The position numbers and the translations under genes were made by a program. Shown here one piece after another: positions 61,625 to 64,000 of a stretch of DNA of 64,000 bases. The DNA is from Pseudomonas sp. GM21 (lineage in GTDB: Bacteria > Pseudomonadota > Gammaproteobacteria > Pseudomonadales > Pseudomonadaceae). Where the stretch lies: assembly GCF_000282215.1 (NCBI RefSeq), contig NZ_AKJS01000190.1, positions 60,032 through 124,031 on the forward strand. The letters are read 5' to 3'. Positions within the stretch are counted from its first letter, which is position 1. Each line of letters begins with the position of its first letter. Under the pieces are notes generated by a model. The model had not been told where the DNA came from. It worked only from the letters and a program-made list of their open reading frames with translations, and did no database searches.

Positions 61625-61712
61625 AGTGGCTGCTTTTGGCCGATTTCTGCCTGTCACGAGGGGCAGAAAACGGCCAGAAACTGCCCTTCATGACAGGCAG
61701 CTTTCGGCTCTG
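61625..61712. repeat. Palindromic repeat, right of the PARIS operon
   Basis: GGCCGATTTCTGCCTGTCAC and the following GAGGGGCAGAAAACGGCC are the inverted counterpart of 59065-59121. A second, related half unit (TTCATGACAGGCAGCTTTCG) follows. They are of the common Pseudomonas TTTCTGCC-type intergenic repeat. Confidence 0.85.
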
Positions 61713-61853
61713 GGATCCAACCGGGCGACGCAACGTATTGGCTGAATCGCTCAGCAGGCCAACCAACCACCCATCGATTTAAATTGGGAAGATTTGATGC
61801 AGTAGCCACTTGCCGCTAAACCATATAGTGAGGGCCAAAATATAGGTGACGAC

Positions 61854-62144
61854 ATGGTACCGAGATATGTTGTCGTTCCAGCGATACCTACGGAAACGGG
61901 ATCGGTACGTGTTGGTGCCCGCTTCTATTCCAGCATGGCACCTTCTCGTTTTAGTATTTTCGACAACAAAGAACAGCGTCGCCTTCCCCGGTCTTTTCCA
62001 ACGCGAGCGGGTGCAGAAGCTGAGTGTGAAGCGAAAAACTCAGAGCAGCTATTCAGCCCCAATGTACTGCCTGCAACCACACGAGATGCTTATGCCGGGG
62101 CAATGACCGAACATCTCGGTGTGGGCGTCCATGGCTGCATCTAA
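61854..62144 (+). CDS. Hypothetical island protein
   Basis: A 96-residue frame starting MVPRYVVVPAIPTETGSVRV with a coherent segment YSSMAPSRFSIFDNKEQRRL; AGGTGA lies before ATG 61854. The first 70 residues look like a real, compact protein, whereas the last 25 overlap an opposing small frame and may be read-through. No family is recognised. It lies between the PARIS operon and the replication block. Confidence 0.42.
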   Translation: MVPRYVVVPAIPTETGSVRVGARFYSSMAPSRFSIFDNKEQRRLPRSFPTRAGAEAECEAKNSEQLFSPNVLPATTRDAYAGAMTEHLGVGVHGCI

Positions 62145-62192
62145 AGCAAGCTCGGCTTCGTCCTCGGTCATGCGGTTTTTGTCGTCGCTCAT
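62049..62192 (-). CDS. Small island protein (47 residues, hypothetical)
   Basis: A 47-residue frame with a strong GAGGAGAG ribosome site before ATG 62192. It begins MSDDKNRMTEDEAELALDAA and contains three cysteines (FGHCPG, SCGCRQ), a spacing that could bind a metal. It lies downstream of the primase remnant in the same direction. Not recognised. Confidence 0.42.
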   Translation of the reverse strand: MSDDKNRMTEDEAELALDAAMDAHTEMFGHCPGISISCGCRQYIGAE

Positions 62193-62218
62193 GGTGCTCT
62201 CCTCGTTGGTGGCGGCGC

Positions 62219-62452
62219 CTATGAATTCGCGTTGGGGTCGCTCGTGAAGAACTCCTCGTAGTCGGCAAAACCACTGTTTACCGGCTCAAGTGTGGGCGAC
62301 AGGGGCGACAAGGGCGACAAGCCCCGTATTTTCTGACTTTCAGTGGGGCGACAACGAGGCGACAAGGGGCGACAAACTTCATCGCTGGCGATTTCTGTGG
62401 TGGCTGTCGCCTTTTTGTCGCCCACTGTCGCCTCGTTGTCGCCCACCGCCAA
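62219..62452 (-). CDS. Low-confidence frame with Ser-Pro-Leu repeats
   Basis: A 77-codon frame from a TTG at 62452. It contains LSPLSPLSPT, which is merely the translation of the GGCGACA repeats, and ends in a more protein-like segment (FADYEEFFTSDPNANS). It may be the tail of a longer gene cut by the deletion seen in the primase. I would not trust it as a functional protein. Confidence 0.25.
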   Translation of the reverse strand: MAVGDNEATVGDKKATATTEIASDEVCRPLSPRCRPTESQKIRGLSPLSPLSPTLEPVNSGFADYEEFFTSDPNANS

Positions 62453-62500
62453 CCCTCGTAATTGCTAGGTTGTCGCCGTTGTCGCCCCTGTCGCCCCGCT
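62290..62500. repeat. Array of thirteen GGCGACA heptamers in both orientations
   Basis: Six copies read GGCGACA on the plus strand (62295-62374) and seven read TGTCGCC (62404-62495). The first three are 9 bases apart, others 10 or 11. The two half-arrays face each other, so the region can fold as a large hairpin. It lies next to the primase remnant, as a replication-origin array of an integrative element might. Confidence 0.65.
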
Positions 62501-62546
62501 CTGCGGTGGCAAATGCGGATTGACCTCGAAGGCTTGCAGGTCGCCG

Positions 62547-63251
62547 TTAGGGAATGCCAGCCAGCCGGCGGCGGTTAGGGTGGCGAGAATGCCCCGGTTT
62601 GCCGGCATTCATGGCGCAGGCGACGGCGGCCCCGGTTTCTTCATGGATGGTCGCACCGGTAGCCATGCCCTCGCACAGATACAGCGGCTTACAACTGGTG
62701 ATGATGCCAAGCGGAGAACAGCAGCCCTTGACCATGCCGCCGAACAGAAAGCGCTTTACGCCGTCTGGCTTGATGCGTTGAATGTTTACCAGCAGCCCGT
62801 CATAGGTCAGCGGCACCAGCAACACGTCACCGTGTTGGCGCAGGCCATGAGTGCGAATGCCCTTGGCGACTAGGTACGGGTGCGCCGGATCGGCGCGGCG
62901 AGCGCCACACCAGAGCCGCTTGGCATTCTCGGCGGCGTCTTGCTGGCGCTGGTGCCGCTCGGCTTCCGCCCGGTGCTTGGCCTGCTCAATACGCTGGCTA
63001 ATCAACTGCGCTTCAAGGCGGTCGGCCGGCTGGCGGCTGCTCCATTTGTGCCAGTTGCCGCCATCTTTCCAGCTACCGAACAAGCCACACGGGATGCCGT
63101 CCATGTGCAACACATACCAGCCGTTGAGTGTGCGAGAACGGTCGCCGGGGACGTGGAAGCGGTGGGGCTTGCCGTCCGCTACCGGTACGAAGTCCAGCGG
63201 GCCGAAAGTGGCGGCCAGCTTATCGAGGAACATCATCACGGGGTTAGACAT
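62547..63251 (-). pseudogene. Truncated satellite-type primase (TOPRIM domain cut short)
   Basis: The 234-codon frame begins as a primase/helicase of mobile elements: an N-terminal RFHVPGDRSRTLNGWYVLHM with zinc-less GLFGSWKDGGNWHKWSSRQP, a charged helix, YLVAKGIRTHGLRQHGDVLL, then the TOPRIM start LYLCEGMATGATIHEETGAA and CAMNAG. At that point the family sequence stops. The next stretch, in another frame, reads LATLTAAGWLAFPNGDLQAF and VNPHLPPQSGATGATTATT, which looks like the end of a different protein. An internal deletion joining two genes explains this. The replication function is therefore probably lost. Confidence 0.65.
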
Positions 63252-63298
63252 GGCGACACTCCAAATCCATCGCGGCCGCGTTGCTTGGATGACTCACG

Positions 63299-63559
63299 TC
63301 ACCAAACATAAATTTCGACCTCTTCATCGAGGCCAAAGCGCTGACGTATCCGGGCGTGGGCCGCCTCCTTATCCGTGTTCTTCTTCACAAGGAACACCTG
63401 CCGGGTGGGTCTGTCTGTCTCGTAAATGTCGAAAATTTTGTAGGGCTCTTGCCACCAGACTTCATGACATTCCGTGATGCTCACGGCGCCGTATTTCTTC
63501 ACCAGAAGTTTTGCCCGCTCGTGGGCAGATGTGCTGCGGTGGTTTTGGTCATCTGACAT
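63299..63559 (-). CDS. Hypothetical island protein upstream of the primase
   Basis: An 86-residue protein (HERAKLLVKKYGAVSITECH; WWQEPYKIFDIYETDRPTRQ; RQRFGLDEEVEIYVW). I do not recognise it. It lies between the AlpA-type regulator and the primase remnant and points the same way, so it is likely part of the early region of the element. AGGAGGA-like sequence precedes ATG 63559. Confidence 0.6.
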   Translation of the reverse strand: MSDDQNHRSTSAHERAKLLVKKYGAVSITECHEVWWQEPYKIFDIYETDRPTRQVFLVKKNTDKEAAHARIRQRFGLDEEVEIYVW

Positions 63560-63685
63560 AAATCCTCCTTACCGCGGAGGAAAGTCACAGGGGTTGTCGA
63601 CGAACGCGGCAAGGAGGAAACTGAACTTGCTTCTCCAAGCACGCTTCACCTGACGCCACCCGGTGCCCTCCACCCGGTGGCGTTT

Positions 63686-63883
63686 TTATTGGCAGGCGGC
63701 GGCTTTCGCTGCTACGGGGGTACTGGCCTTGCTATCAAGCCAAGCGTCAACGTCGGATCGACGGTAAGCAACAGTTCGCGGGCTGATTTGGATTTTTTGC
63801 GGAAAGTCGGGGCGCTTGGAAAGCCGCCATAACGTGACGTCAGAAATAGCCAGCAATGTGGCCAGGGCTTTCGGGCGGATCAC
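63686..63883 (-). CDS. AlpA-type transcriptional regulator
   Basis: A 65-residue AlpA/excisionase-like winged-helix regulator. ALATLLAISDVTLWRLSKRP and the YRRSDVDAWLDSK segment are typical. In phage satellites such proteins activate excision or replication genes. The start is GTG 63883, and the istA remnant reads into the same bases, so one or a few N-terminal residues may have been lost when the insertion element arrived. It is upstream of the hypothetical gene and the primase remnant. Confidence 0.82.
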   Translation of the reverse strand: MIRPKALATLLAISDVTLWRLSKRPDFPQKIQISPRTVAYRRSDVDAWLDSKASTPVAAKAAACQ

Positions 63884-64000
63884 CGCGCCACGAGCGGATG
63901 AAGGCGGTGAGCTGGCTGTAGCCGCCGTCGTAACCCTCGGCCTTGATCTGCTCGAAGAGCGCTTTGGCGCTCCTGCGATTGTGCTTTGCCCGAAACGAAT
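63840..64000 (-). pseudogene. IS21-type transposase IstA fragment
   Basis: Read from the window edge on the minus strand, the frame gives NRRSAKALFEQIKAEGYDGG and YSQLTAFIRSWR, the characteristic segment after the N-terminal helix-turn-helix of IS21-family IstA. After SWR (about 63886) the family sequence ends and the frame stops at 63840 in alpA. The remaining 400 or so residues and istB are missing on this side. It is a truncated insertion element lying against alpA; the N-terminal part lies outside the window. Confidence 0.82.

Larger units (their letters stand above)
54926..64000. mobile_element. Genomic island at tRNA-Thr (left part, right border outside window)
   Basis: From the 3' end of tRNA-Thr onward the genes cease to be those of the core chromosome. 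They comprise unknown tiny overlapping genes, A+T-rich defence-type cargo, an AlpA-type regulator, a primase fragment and an IS21 istA fragment. The AlpA-primase arrangement resembles phage satellites or related integrative elements. No integrase and no right-hand copy of the tRNA end are visible within the window, so the limits and the type are not proven. Confidence 0.75.

Noticed and set aside
62290..62500. CRISPR-like repeats
   Set aside because: The motif is only seven bases and both orientations occur, with no spacers of constant length.

Overview
The window is a chromosomal segment of a Pseudomonas of the fluorescens group. The signs are about 60 percent GC, the gene order fbp, glgP, typA, thiI, glnA, ntrB-ntrC, trmL, secB, grxC, gpmI, envC, ctpA, hisBHAF, asmA-like, mutY, yggX, tRNA-Phe, then a polar amino acid ABC transporter (from memory, the order of this part of Pseudomonas chromosomes), and many palindromic REP-type repeats typical of that group.

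Layout. 1-9.1 kb: chemoreceptor, fbp-DUF924, and the membrane pair DUF3999/DUF2339. 9.2-18.5 kb: glycogen phosphorylase, a cysteine-cluster protein, typA, thiI, glnA and a DUF4124 protein. 18.5-21.5 kb: the nitrogen two-component system ntrBC, with NtrC-like sites and a sigma-54 promoter upstream of glnA and an NtrC-like site upstream of ntrB. 22-32 kb: trmL, secB, grxC, a rhodanese-fold protein, gpmI, then the cell-wall cluster envC-ctpA-yibQ-like, a secreted trypsin-like protease and a solute-binding protein. 32-35.3 kb: histidine biosynthesis on the minus strand (hisB, hisH, DUF2164, hisA, hisF). 35.5-41.5 kb: an oxalate/formate-type MFS transporter, an acetyltransferase, an AsmA-like protein and mutY-yggX. 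41.6-42.8 kb: tRNA-Phe and, 1 kb further on, a degraded second copy of its 3' end that cuts off a TSUP permease gene, a scar of past integration. 42.8-48.9 kb: accessory genes (standalone PDDEXK nuclease, hydrolase, two paralogous small proteins, a vapBC toxin-antitoxin pair between duplicated terminators, a gabP-like permease). 49.4-54.8 kb: histidine/arginine-type ABC transporter operon, two methyltransferases, and a cluster of DnaA-box matches.

54.9 kb to the end: a mobile genomic island starts at the 3' end of tRNA-Thr(UGU). It has a minus-strand block of five tiny overlapping unknown genes, an A+T-rich plus-strand cargo block, and a minus-strand replication/regulation block (truncated primase, AlpA-type regulator) that ends at a broken IS21-type istA fragment. 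The cargo holds a DUF2971 protein, a GIY-YIG nuclease-like protein with a C-terminal DNA-binding-like domain, and a two-gene ABC-ATPase plus DUF4435/TOPRIM operon that I read as a PARIS anti-phage system (AriA-AriB). The PARIS operon is bracketed by inverted copies of a palindromic repeat. The AlpA-plus-primase core resembles phage satellites and similar integrative elements, but no integrase is visible and the primase looks internally deleted, so the island is probably degraded and its cargo retained. This island is the most interesting part of the window.
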